Shown piece after piece: positions 8,053 through 14,431 of a stretch of DNA of 44,242 nt. A program made the position numbers and the translations under genes. The DNA comes from JBQKLI01 sp012798975 (lineage in GTDB: Bacteria; Bacillota; Clostridia; Tissierellales; Peptoniphilaceae), in assembly GCF_052116305.1 (NCBI RefSeq), contig NZ_JBQKLI010000018.1, forward strand, positions 1 through 44,242, given 5' to 3'. Numbering within the stretch: position 1 is the stretch's first letter; the number at the start of each line of letters is the position of its first letter. The notes beneath the pieces were generated by a model. That model made no database searches and was not told the origin of the DNA. It worked only from the letters and a program-made list of their open reading frames with translations.

Positions 8053-8088
8053 ATATGAATTTATTTTCATATGAATATATTATCATAT
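8053..8088. promoter_or_regulatory. Two overlapping SmtB/CzrA-type operators
   Basis: ATATGAA-N6-TTCATAT at 8053-8072 is a perfect palindrome, and ATATGAA-N6-ATCATAT at 8069-8088 is the same site with one mismatch. They are offset by 16 bp and share four bases. The pattern matches the known ArsR/SmtB operator (TATATGAA-N-TTCATATA) and lies directly upstream of the arsR gene. Confidence 0.75.
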
Positions 8089-8121
8089 TTCATGTTTCTG
8101 TCAATATGTATATTCTTCCAC

Positions 8122-8150
8122 AAAAAACAGCAAATCCGCTGATTTGCTGT
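8122..8150 (-). terminator. Intrinsic terminator between arsR and GNAT genes
   Basis: The arms ACAGCAAATC and GATTTGCTGT pair perfectly around CGCT, and on minus the hairpin runs into six T (8127-8122). It lies downstream of the acetyltransferase stop codon (8158) on minus. Confidence 0.8.
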
Positions 8151-8157
8151 CCTTGCA

Positions 8158-8628
8158 CTATAAATCCTGAAGCATAATATAATCCTCTTTATCCTCTCGA
8201 AAGATGCGGAATCCTAATTTCTCATACATCTTATAAGCATAGTTATCCTTCTGCACCGACAGAGAGACTCCTTGATACCCTTTCTCTTTTAAAAACAAAA
8301 GCATTTCCTTCATCAAGGCGGTTCCGATTCCCATACCCCGATATTCTTTATATAAGGAAATCGACAAAGAAGGTATGCTGTCATCGATATAGCCGTAGTC
8401 TTTTATGAACCTCGTCCATACCGCACCGGCTGCCCTTCCCTCTGCAATAGCCAAGAGACATTCGTCTCCTCCCTTTCCAAAATCCTCGATATACATCTTA
8501 AGTTCAGGAAGTTTTAAAATTTCCCTAGAAGGAGGTTCAACCCCTTCCCGCAGAAAAATAGCTTCGTATAAAAAATCTTCTAACAGAGGGTATTCTTCTT
8601 TCTTTATTTCTCTAATACTATATTTCAC
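8158..8628 (-). CDS. GNAT-family N-acetyltransferase
   Basis: This is a 156-residue cytoplasmic acetyl-CoA-dependent acyltransferase with unknown acceptor. The acetyl-CoA pyrophosphate loop YRGMGIGTALM (about residues 96-106, the R/Q-x-x-G-x-G/A motif) is intact. It is followed by the family's SLSVQKDNYAYKMYEKLGFRIF ending, which includes the Asn and Tyr usual in this fold. It is transcribed with the upstream nuclease-like hypothetical gene (35-base gap) and ends at a strong terminator. Confidence 0.88.
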   Translation of the reverse strand: MKYSIREIKKEEYPLLEDFLYEAIFLREGVEPPSREILKLPELKMYIEDFGKGGDECLLAIAEGRAAGAVWTRFIKDYGYIDDSIPSLSISLYKEYRGMGIGTALMKEMLLFLKEKGYQGVSLSVQKDNYAYKMYEKLGFRIFREDKEDYIMLQDL

Positions 8629-8662
8629 AGCTGCTCCTCCCCCGTACTTTTACTTATCTATT

Positions 8663-9283
8663 TTATAAAGGAAGGTGCAGCAGAGTCTTGATTCTTACTT
8701 CCCTTGCAGACCTTTTCAGTATTCTTTTCTGTTCTCCTTCTTCTAAAGGATAGATTCTATATTCTCCTGTACGAAGCCTCATCTCCATTAAGACCTGATC
8801 GAAAAAAAGATAGATCGTATCAAAGGTATATGTATACTCCTTCGGAGGAAATTCTGCTAATTCCAAAAATTCCATGACAGCTTTTTCTTCATAAATCCAA
8901 GAAAAGATAAACAGATTATTCTCTTCAAAAAGCTGATATCCATCGGAGTTCAGATTTTTTAATTTCTGGAGATAAATCCTTTCATAATCATGTATTCCTT
9001 CTTCTAAACCGATCTCCCGTCCCCTCTCATTCAGTATTTTTTCCACCTTTTCTTTCAGGGGATAAAAATCTCCATGAAAAACAGAAGGCTCTCTCGACAG
9101 AATCTCAAAGATCGGGGTAATGAGAGAATTTGTCACTTCGCATCCGATACTGGGAGAAACGATATCCGGCCGATCCGATAAACGAGCCTTGGTGTATTGT
9201 ACAGGAAATATGAAACGCAAAAGACGCTTCGCTCTGTTTTCCCGAATAAGCTTTTCATATTGGGTGGAATCTTTTTTTATCAT
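8663..9283 (-). CDS. Hypothetical protein with a possible PD-(D/E)XK-like core
   Basis: This is a 206-residue soluble protein that I cannot assign. The block LSDRPDIVSPSIGCEVTNSL (about residues 34-54) has the spacing of a PD...(D/E)xK/T nuclease-fold active region (Pro-Asp, then Glu-Val-Thr), and similar DRPD...GIEVT blocks are common in uncharacterised Firmicutes proteins; this is pattern reading only. The rest is alpha-rich with a basic C-terminus (KRILKRSAREVRIKTLL). I chose the ATG at 9283 because AAAGGATAG lies just upstream; the longer frame from 9343 overlaps a terminator hairpin. It may be cotranscribed with the acetyltransferase downstream. Confidence 0.6.
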   Translation of the reverse strand: MIKKDSTQYEKLIRENRAKRLLRFIFPVQYTKARLSDRPDIVSPSIGCEVTNSLITPIFEILSREPSVFHGDFYPLKEKVEKILNERGREIGLEEGIHDYERIYLQKLKNLNSDGYQLFEENNLFIFSWIYEEKAVMEFLELAEFPPKEYTYTFDTIYLFFDQVLMEMRLRTGEYRIYPLEEGEQKRILKRSAREVRIKTLLHLPL

Positions 9284-9348
9284 AATGCTATCCTTTACTT
9301 TAGGAGACTTCTTGCATTTTTTACTTCTTGTATTTATACCCAAAATAA

Positions 9349-9374
9349 AAAAGAGCAGATAGCTCTGCTCTTTT
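9349..9374. terminator. Bidirectional terminator after rubrerythrin
   Basis: AAAAGAGCAGA and TCTGCTCTTTT pair perfectly around TAGC, and on minus a T-rich tract follows. It lies 12 bases past the rubrerythrin stop codon. Confidence 0.8.
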
Positions 9375-9385
9375 AATTCGATTCA

Positions 9386-9877
9386 CTAAAATTTAATAAA
9401 TTTATCCCAAGTTGCTGCATTACATACAGGACATTTATCTACTTTTGAAGTTTCAATGTTTCCGCATACAGGACATAGATAGAATTCTATTTCTGAATCG
9501 CTGCCGATATTGTCTAGTACTTCTTGATAAAGTTTAGCATGAATACCTTCTACTTGACCTACTTCGTCAAAGAATTTTGCTGCTTTTGCATCATTCGCTT
9601 CTTCTGCGTTTGCTTTAAATTCAGGATACATAGATTCTGTTTCGTAGCTTTCGCCTTCGATAGCTGCTTTTAAGTTTTCTTCTGTAGAATTAACATTTCC
9701 TGCCATTTTGAATTCTCTCATCGCATGAATCGTTTCTGCTTCCGCTGCTGCTTTGAACAATCTCGCTGCGTTTGTTTTTCCTTCTTTTTCAGCTTGAGCT
9801 GCGAATGCTAAGTACTTTCTGTTTGCTTGTGATTCCCCCGCAAATGCTGCCATTAAATTTTCATTTACTTTACTCAT
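9386..9877 (-). CDS. Rubrerythrin (short form)
   Basis: This cytoplasmic diiron protein detoxifies peroxide in anaerobes using electrons passed through a rubredoxin domain. It has 163 residues against about 190 for the classical form. The ferritin-like four-helix part carries the metal ligands GESQANRKY, AETIHAMRE, GESYETE and VEGIHAKL, and the C-terminal rubredoxin knuckles are CPVCGN and CPVCNA. The start ATG at 9877 follows an unusual all-G ribosome binding site (CGGGGG, 8 bases upstream). The promoter has a PerR-like box over its -10, consistent with peroxide or iron control. A NADH:rubredoxin-reductase-like gene at 28301 could supply electrons. The SD region can pair with the loop of the sRNA at 40368-40628. 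Confidence 0.95.
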   Translation of the reverse strand: MSKVNENLMAAFAGESQANRKYLAFAAQAEKEGKTNAARLFKAAAEAETIHAMREFKMAGNVNSTEENLKAAIEGESYETESMYPEFKANAEEANDAKAAKFFDEVGQVEGIHAKLYQEVLDNIGSDSEIEFYLCPVCGNIETSKVDKCPVCNAATWDKFIKF

Positions 9878-9897
9878 TTTACATACCCCCGTTTAGT

Positions 9898-9934
9898 TTG
9901 TAATTATTATAAACTTAGATCGATTACTAGCCAA
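9898..9934 (-). promoter_or_regulatory. Rubrerythrin promoter with PerR-like box
   Basis: On minus, TTGGCT (9934-9929), a 17-bp spacer and TATAAT (9911-9906) form the promoter. TTGTAAT-T-ATTATAA at 9898-9912 matches the PerR consensus TTATAAT-N-ATTATAA in 14 of 15 positions and covers the -10, where a bound repressor would block transcription. Confidence 0.65.
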
Positions 9935-9996
9935 GTATAACTCATTTTCCCGCTTTTGTCTAGAGGTATCCTTTTGCAACTCGATCTCTGCTCTAT

Positions 9997-10827
9997 CTAA
10001 AGACATTTCTTTCCCCTGTTCAATACATCGAAAAGAATATATGCCGACAGGCTCTTGTGAGAAAGAACCATACTGTCCTCTGCAGAAAGTTCTTCTAGTT
10101 TTTTTCTAATCAAGGCGATTTCTTCCTCTGAAACTCCTTTGTTTTTATAGCGGTGGATATATTTCTGAATCATAATAGAGGCCTTGTCGATATTTCTTCT
10201 TTCGCTTTCCACCATCTTAACATCCGGAAAAATCCCCTTTAAATATAAGAGATTATAAATATAATAGAGAACCCCGGGCCCGTTTGATTTTTCTTCCCAA
10301 TGGATAAGCTTTTTGATTTCCTGATCTACAGAATCCTCTTTTGTAATATGAGTGATCAAAAAAACTTTATCCCTTGAAGCCTTTAGAAGTTTTTCAAAAT
10401 TCGCCGTTCCGTTCATAACAGGACTCTTTGAGACAAAAACAAGATCAAAATAGTTCTCCCAGCCTCTTTCCTTAAGATCAACCTCTTCCCAAGGACCTTT
10501 ATACAAATGATACTCTCCCGGCTCCTCTTCCTCTATAAAAGCCTTTGCGTTTTCTACCATCTTTCCCGATAGTTCTACGCCGTAAACGTCCGCCCCGGCT
10601 CTTTTAAAAGGAACGAGATATTTCCCCGACCCGAAACCCACATCGAGAACCCGCTTCCCCTTTAAATCCATATATTCTTTTAAAAAATCAAAGGCAGGAA
10701 GCTCTTTGTCTTCCTTCGCATAGATTTTAAGTTCCCTGGCCCGATCATCCCACATCATCTCGTCTGCCTTATAATCTCTGGCAAACTGGTCAAACTCCTG
10801 CTCCAGTTTTTGTATCCGTTTTTCCAT
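9997..10827 (-). CDS. Class I SAM-dependent methyltransferase
   Basis: This is a 276-residue cytoplasmic methyltransferase. The SAM-binding motif I is VLDVGFGSGKYLVPFKRAGA at about residues 59-78, followed by the acidic motif II (VYGVELSGKMVENA), and motif IV-like DLVFVSKSPVMN. The remainder is alpha-rich and of no identified substrate class. The start at 10827 follows CAGGAGGGCGGC. It appears monocistronic. The family is clear; the substrate is not. Confidence 0.82.
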   Translation of the reverse strand: MEKRIQKLEQEFDQFARDYKADEMMWDDRARELKIYAKEDKELPAFDFLKEYMDLKGKRVLDVGFGSGKYLVPFKRAGADVYGVELSGKMVENAKAFIEEEEPGEYHLYKGPWEEVDLKERGWENYFDLVFVSKSPVMNGTANFEKLLKASRDKVFLITHITKEDSVDQEIKKLIHWEEKSNGPGVLYYIYNLLYLKGIFPDVKMVESERRNIDKASIMIQKYIHRYKNKGVSEEEIALIRKKLEELSAEDSMVLSHKSLSAYILFDVLNRGKKCL

Positions 10828-11185
10828 GCCGCCCTCCTGTTTCTCTTATTTTTATTCTAACCACTATAGCCGATAACAGGCTGCTTCTCAAACCTCATCC
10901 TTAGAAAATATTAATATATCTCCGCTTATACTCTATATTCTTAGAGTTAAAAGGATCATTGCATAATTCGGCAATGAGCAAAATAAATAGACTTCTTATG
11001 GAGTAAACAGCAGCTTATGGGAAATGATATCCCTAAACTCACTGCTACAAGAATAAATAGTAATATAACCCATACCTTTAATTGTGATATTATCACTATA
11101 ATAAATAAAGATCAAATCTCACTGTTGAAAGCACCCTTGTTAATTACCACTTCAAAGGATTTGTTTTCCCTGATTCAGGCATAAA
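10828..11185. other. Intergenic region with one short open frame
   Basis: About 360 bases separate two minus-strand genes. A CATTGC/GCAATG hairpin lies near 10953-10973. The only open frame of note is the plus-strand 55-codon frame at 11017-11184 described separately. No repeat module is seen here. Confidence 0.5.
11017..11184 (+). pseudogene. Short open frame, possible 3' remnant of a gene
   Basis: An open frame of 55 codons starts with ATG at 11017 (open back to 10987) and ends TAA at 11184. Its predicted product (segments NSNITHTFNCDIITIINKDQ and SLLKAPLLITTSKDLFSLI) has the alternation of a folded domain rather than of random AT-rich translation, yet the ATG lacks a ribosome binding site and no promoter is visible. 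It could be the C-terminal end of a lost gene, a small protein, or chance. Confidence 0.25.
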
Positions 11186-11229
11186 AAAACTTAAAGCAGA
11201 CCGATTTTCACCTCGACTGCTTTAAGGAG
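11184..11229 (-). terminator. Intrinsic terminator after the PadR-HAAS operon
   Basis: CTTAAAGCAG (11190-11199) and CTGCTTTAAG (11217-11226) pair perfectly; on minus the hairpin is followed by seven T. It lies 20 bases past the stop of the membrane protein gene. Confidence 0.8.
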
Positions 11230-11246
11230 TTCTATAAAAATATTTT

Positions 11247-12206
11247 TTAATTCCGATTGTCCATCATAAGAGAAACAATCGCTGAAATCAGACCGTACAT
11301 CACTCCCGCTATAGGCCATACCATCCAAGTAATATGCCAGTCCCATGTGAGAAAGCTCCACAGCAGATAAATAACTGCAGCCAGCGTCCAATAAACTCCC
11401 CCGATGGAATCTAATAGGGTATTTATCTTCTTGTTCCTATAGTCTCCTTTTTGAAGAAGAATACTATAAGAATCGTTTAGGATAGATCCTTCTACAATCA
11501 TCTTAACACCTATGGCGATTACGATTAAAAGAAAACATACAGCCGTTAACAAAAGTGTCTCCTGTTCTTCGAATAATATAGAGATAAAGATAACAGGAAG
11601 AACCGCTACTACACAAAGAGGGATTCCTATAGAAAGCTTCCTTCTATAAATATCCTGATAACGCTCCTCTTCCTTTTCCACCTGCAGTTTCTTTTGGGTT
11701 GTCATTTCTATATCTTTAAATTCAAACTCAGAATACTTGGAAATTTTCATTCCTTGAGGAATAAAGATAGAAACAGCGAAAGCAATCATAATAATTAGAA
11801 GACCGACTCCTATAGCCGATGAAAGATCTTCGCTGATAAATCTCATCCCTTGTAAGAATATTAAAGGGACAGCGGACATAATTGCAACGGCAACTCCAAA
11901 TGAAATTTTTCTTGCAAAATCTTTGCGATCCTCTAAAAACTCCTCCACCTGATGATCCGTTAAATTAATATTGTTTTTCAAAACTTGATCTTTTGCTCTG
12001 AAATTCAAGTCCTCTTCCAGCTCTTCTAGGGTTCCGATTCCAGCGATGACTTCTCCCACTGCTTCGTTTTCGCTTTTTCCTTGAGCCTTTAAATCTAAAT
12101 ACTTGTCTTCCATCATCTGATACAGTTCTTTTTTCGCCTGCCGGATATCCGGACTGTCTTCGTATTGTGCAAATAACCCTTCTATGAACGCTCTAATCGT
12201 ATCCAT
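11247..12206 (-). CDS. HAAS-domain (permease prefix domain/DUF1700-like) membrane protein
   Basis: This is a 319-residue membrane protein. Residues 1-70 form the HAAS-type helical domain (segment LFAQYEDSPDIRQAKKELYQ, then the EVIAGIGTLEELEEDL ending) that usually accompanies PadR regulators. About six hydrophobic helices follow in two blocks separated by a charged cytoplasmic stretch (residues about 150-190). It overlaps the padR gene by 14 bases, so the two are one operon. In other Firmicutes such pairs act in envelope or antimicrobial stress responses; the role here is not shown. Confidence 0.75.
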   Translation of the reverse strand: MDTIRAFIEGLFAQYEDSPDIRQAKKELYQMMEDKYLDLKAQGKSENEAVGEVIAGIGTLEELEEDLNFRAKDQVLKNNINLTDHQVEEFLEDRKDFARKISFGVAVAIMSAVPLIFLQGMRFISEDLSSAIGVGLLIIMIAFAVSIFIPQGMKISKYSEFEFKDIEMTTQKKLQVEKEEERYQDIYRRKLSIGIPLCVVAVLPVIFISILFEEQETLLLTAVCFLLIVIAIGVKMIVEGSILNDSYSILLQKGDYRNKKINTLLDSIGGVYWTLAAVIYLLWSFLTWDWHITWMVWPIAGVMYGLISAIVSLMMDNRN

Positions 12207-12537
12207 GTTCCTCCCCCTCCCTAAGGAAATGCTCTATGATCTGATTTGTCTTTCGCCAGTCTGCGCATTTGTCAGAATAGCTTTTTCTGCCTTCTTCTGT
12301 GATTCTATAGTAGGTTCTTTGTTTTCCATTGGTTTCTGTGCCATGAAAAGATTCCAGATCCCCCTTTTTTACAAGCCGTTCTAATGCAGAGTATAAGGTT
12401 GTATTCTTAATATTGTATTGATTTTCTGTAAGTTCTGAAATATCCTTCGAGATTCTATATCCGTAGGAAGGCTTATCGTAAAGGACAAACAGCACCATCA
12501 AATCAATATAGCCCCGTATCGCATCGCTTAAACTCAT
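12193..12537 (-). CDS. PadR-family transcriptional regulator
   Basis: This is a 114-residue winged-helix regulator. The family core is present: LFVLYDKPSYGYRISKDI, NTTLYSALERLVKKGDLESF and the wing GKQRTYYRITEEGRKSY. It lacks the long C-terminal dimerisation extension of phenolic-acid PadR, so belongs to the short s1/s2 type. It has an extremely G-rich ribosome binding site (AAGGGGGGAGG). It precedes and overlaps the HAAS membrane protein gene. A perfect inverted repeat just upstream (12562-12582) is the likely operator. Confidence 0.92.
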   Translation of the reverse strand: MSLSDAIRGYIDLMVLFVLYDKPSYGYRISKDISELTENQYNIKNTTLYSALERLVKKGDLESFHGTETNGKQRTYYRITEEGRKSYSDKCADWRKTNQIIEHFLREGEEHGYD

Positions 12538-12561
12538 ATCCTCCCCCCTTATACTTCTATA

Positions 12562-12582
12562 GTAATACGTTTATAGTATTAC
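12562..12582. promoter_or_regulatory. Candidate PadR operator
   Basis: GTAATAC-N7-GTATTAC is a perfect inverted repeat 25-45 bases upstream of the padR start, in the promoter region. The two halves also show a 14-bp direct periodicity (ATAGTA twice). Autoregulation through such a site is usual for PadR-type genes. Confidence 0.5.
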
Positions 12583-12800
12583 GTCTGTCGTTATAATTAT
12601 AATAACAGGAGTTCTCTCCTTTGTCTACCTTTTCCCAACAATTTTCAAGGAATAAATTAAAGTTCCTTTTTCCACTATTATTGATTACAGCTAGGAAAAA
12701 GTATACACAAAAACAATTAACTATGATATAATTATAAAAAAAAATCTCTATAATATATCTACTTGAATCATCGAACAGAAAAACCAAAGTATACATATAA

Positions 12801-13313
12801 TTAAAAAGTATATTTCCGAGTTTTAATCTATCAAACGAAAACGCAACTACATCTGCTGCCGTTGTTACTTATGCAGTTGCAAATAGCTCTGTTGCTGCGG
12901 TATATGCTTATTTTCTTAGCCATAAATATATACTAAGTGCTGAACTTTTAGCTAAAGCTAGAACAAATAAAATCCGTTCCACAAAATATTATCCCAAATA
13001 TATCCAAAGATTAATAGGAACGATAGCAATAAACGCAATCTTTAGGCATCGTCCATGGGATGGTGGTACTGCACTCTTTCAAAATAAAACAAATACCATC
13101 GAAACAGATGCGTATTATGCTATCCGTCGTTTTGGATATTTTAAATATAGACGAAACGGAAAAACCTGTGTCGACTTAGCAGATACTTATGATTATGACC
13201 TTGACCTTCGAGAGCTTGGGTCCATCCAAGGAATTGCTATTAATATAATGGCCGCCGCTCAAATATATGGTATACTCACTCCATATGAAGTAAGACATAC
13301 TTTTGAATCTTAA
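12801..13313 (+). pseudogene. 5'-truncated gene remnant of unknown family
   Basis: The frame starting right after a stop at 12798-12800 stays open for 170 codons to TAA at 13311-13313, but has no ATG, GTG or TTG and no ribosome binding site until codon 150. The translation is protein-like throughout: an Ala/Val/Tyr-rich possible membrane stretch (TYAVANSSVAAVYAYFL), then basic and aromatic segments (RHRPWDGGTALFQ, DAYYAIRRFGYFKYRR, CVDLADTYDYDLDLRELGS). I do not recognise the family. The sequence upstream is plain AT-rich intergenic DNA, so the 5' part was probably lost in a deletion or rearrangement near 12800. The lipoprotein gene follows after 22 bases and may once have been its operon partner. 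Confidence 0.6.
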
Positions 13314-13335
13314 AGATATAGAGAGGAGCTCAAAG

Positions 13336-14127
13336 ATGAAACTAAAACAAATCCTTATTTTTTCGATGCTGTTACTTATTTCTGCCTCTTGTACTTCTCC
13401 ACTTAACAAAAAAGAAGTTTCCCCCTCAATAGCATCTACTGAAAAAGCTTTAAACGAGAAAGATTCCTTTACTGCAGATTACAGCGAAGAAACCATTAAT
13501 GGCCTCAACAGCGAAAAGGTCAGCTTAACCAATACAGCTACTCTTTCTGTGGGATCAAAAGATTCTGCCTTTTCAACAATGACATTGTTAAGACCCTCTG
13601 GGGCAGAAGAAATTCCTGATAGTAAACAAACGATCTATACTTTGTTGAATCCGAAAAACTCAAAAGAGATTATAGAATATACAAATCAAGATCCAAATAC
13701 TACTTGGCAGGAAAGAACTATGCCACTTCCCTGGGAAAACAATAAGACTTATTCCGATAACGCTCTATATCTTCATGAACGTTTATGGACTCCGATCCGC
13801 ACATTTAAAGATCGATTTACCCGTTCTGATAAAATGAGTGATGTAGATGGAAAAAAAGCAGTATCCTTTCAAGCAGTTCTCTTAAAAGAAGATCTGGAAA
13901 AAGATATCGATCCTGCTCTCAAAAAAAATCTATCCTCTGTCTCTTACGATAAGCTCACCATTACACTTTGGAGTGATCCAGACAGTAGTCTTCCCTTAAA
14001 GATCGAAATGCAAAGCGAGCTTACAATCGGAGAAGAAAAAATTCCATCTTCATCAAAAGAAACCCTTGTTTATACCAGCTTTGACCCGGTAAAAGAAACA
14101 CTTCCAGAGGACATCGCAACAGAATAA
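13336..14127 (+). CDS. Hypothetical lipoprotein, 263 aa
   Basis: This is a surface lipoprotein with a signal peptide and lipobox ISASC at about residues 14-18. The mature part has the look of a LolA/LppX-like single-domain fold found in many Firmicutes lipoproteins: a helical start (STEKALNEKDSFTADYS), several strands, and LWSDPDSSLPLKIEMQSELTIG. That comparison is by pattern only. The ATG at 13336 follows GAGAGGAGCTCAAAG; an in-frame TTG start at 13303 would overlap the remnant upstream. A strong terminator follows. Confidence 0.7.
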   Translation: MKLKQILIFSMLLLISASCTSPLNKKEVSPSIASTEKALNEKDSFTADYSEETINGLNSEKVSLTNTATLSVGSKDSAFSTMTLLRPSGAEEIPDSKQTIYTLLNPKNSKEIIEYTNQDPNTTWQERTMPLPWENNKTYSDNALYLHERLWTPIRTFKDRFTRSDKMSDVDGKKAVSFQAVLLKEDLEKDIDPALKKNLSSVSYDKLTITLWSDPDSSLPLKIEMQSELTIGEEKIPSSSKETLVYTSFDPVKETLPEDIATE

Positions 14128-14145
14128 GCCACCATAAAAATTTCC

Positions 14146-14194
14146 ACATAAAAACTCTCCCCTCAAAATGGAGGAGGGTTTTATGTGTTTTTTG
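14146..14194 (+). terminator. Intrinsic terminator after lipoprotein gene
   Basis: A 14-bp nearly perfect stem (ACATAAAA...CTCTCC with GGAGGGTTTTATGT, one bulge) encloses a 12-base loop and is followed by GTTTTTTG. It lies about 20 bases past the stop codon at 14127. Confidence 0.85.
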
Positions 14195-14246
14195 TAATAT
14201 TTTTCTCCTATTTTCCTCTAACAGCCAAGAACTAGCAGGCATCCCG

Positions 14247-14328
14247 GCCTAGCTCATGTCCCTCATTTCCCAAGAATGATGTTTTTCCATAATTGGTAAA
14301 AAATGATCGACCATTCCCCTACTTCCTC
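14247..14328. repeat. Dispersed module shared with 27914-27990
   Basis: The segment starting CCTAGCTCATGTCCCTC and running through TTTCCCAAGA, ATTGGTA and ATGATCGACCATT has a clear diverged copy at 27914-27990 (CTAGCTCATGCCACTCGTTTCCCAAGA ... CGATCGGCCAATT in broken form). Both lie next to other repeat modules. No coding sense is apparent. Confidence 0.55.
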
Positions 14329-14349
14329 TCTCTTTCCTATCTTTTCCCT

Positions 14350-14422
14350 GTCCACCGAAGGTGTGCCGCCTAACACTTAGGTCCAGAAAGGAATCCTTTC
14401 TGGATTGCGTAGCAATCCTGCT
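14350..14422. repeat. Hairpin-unit array (copy 1)
   Basis: The array contains three successive hairpins: CCACCGAAGGTGTG, TCCAGAAAGGAATCCTTTCTGGA and GGATTGCGTAGCAATCC, separated by short CCGCCT/CTGCTT linkers. It is the most diverged member of the family at 20356, 24716, 32714 and 44021 and has the longest middle stem. Confidence 0.6.
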
Positions 14423-14431
14423 TCTCTTCTC

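Noticed and set aside
7874..8074. Plus-strand frame covering the arsR start and operators
   Set aside because: Shadow of arsR and of AT-rich operator DNA; no ribosome binding site.
12557..12796. 79-codon minus-strand frame upstream of padR
   Set aside because: Very AT-rich, Phe/Tyr/Ile-dominated translation without a ribosome binding site; it overlaps the padR promoter and operator.
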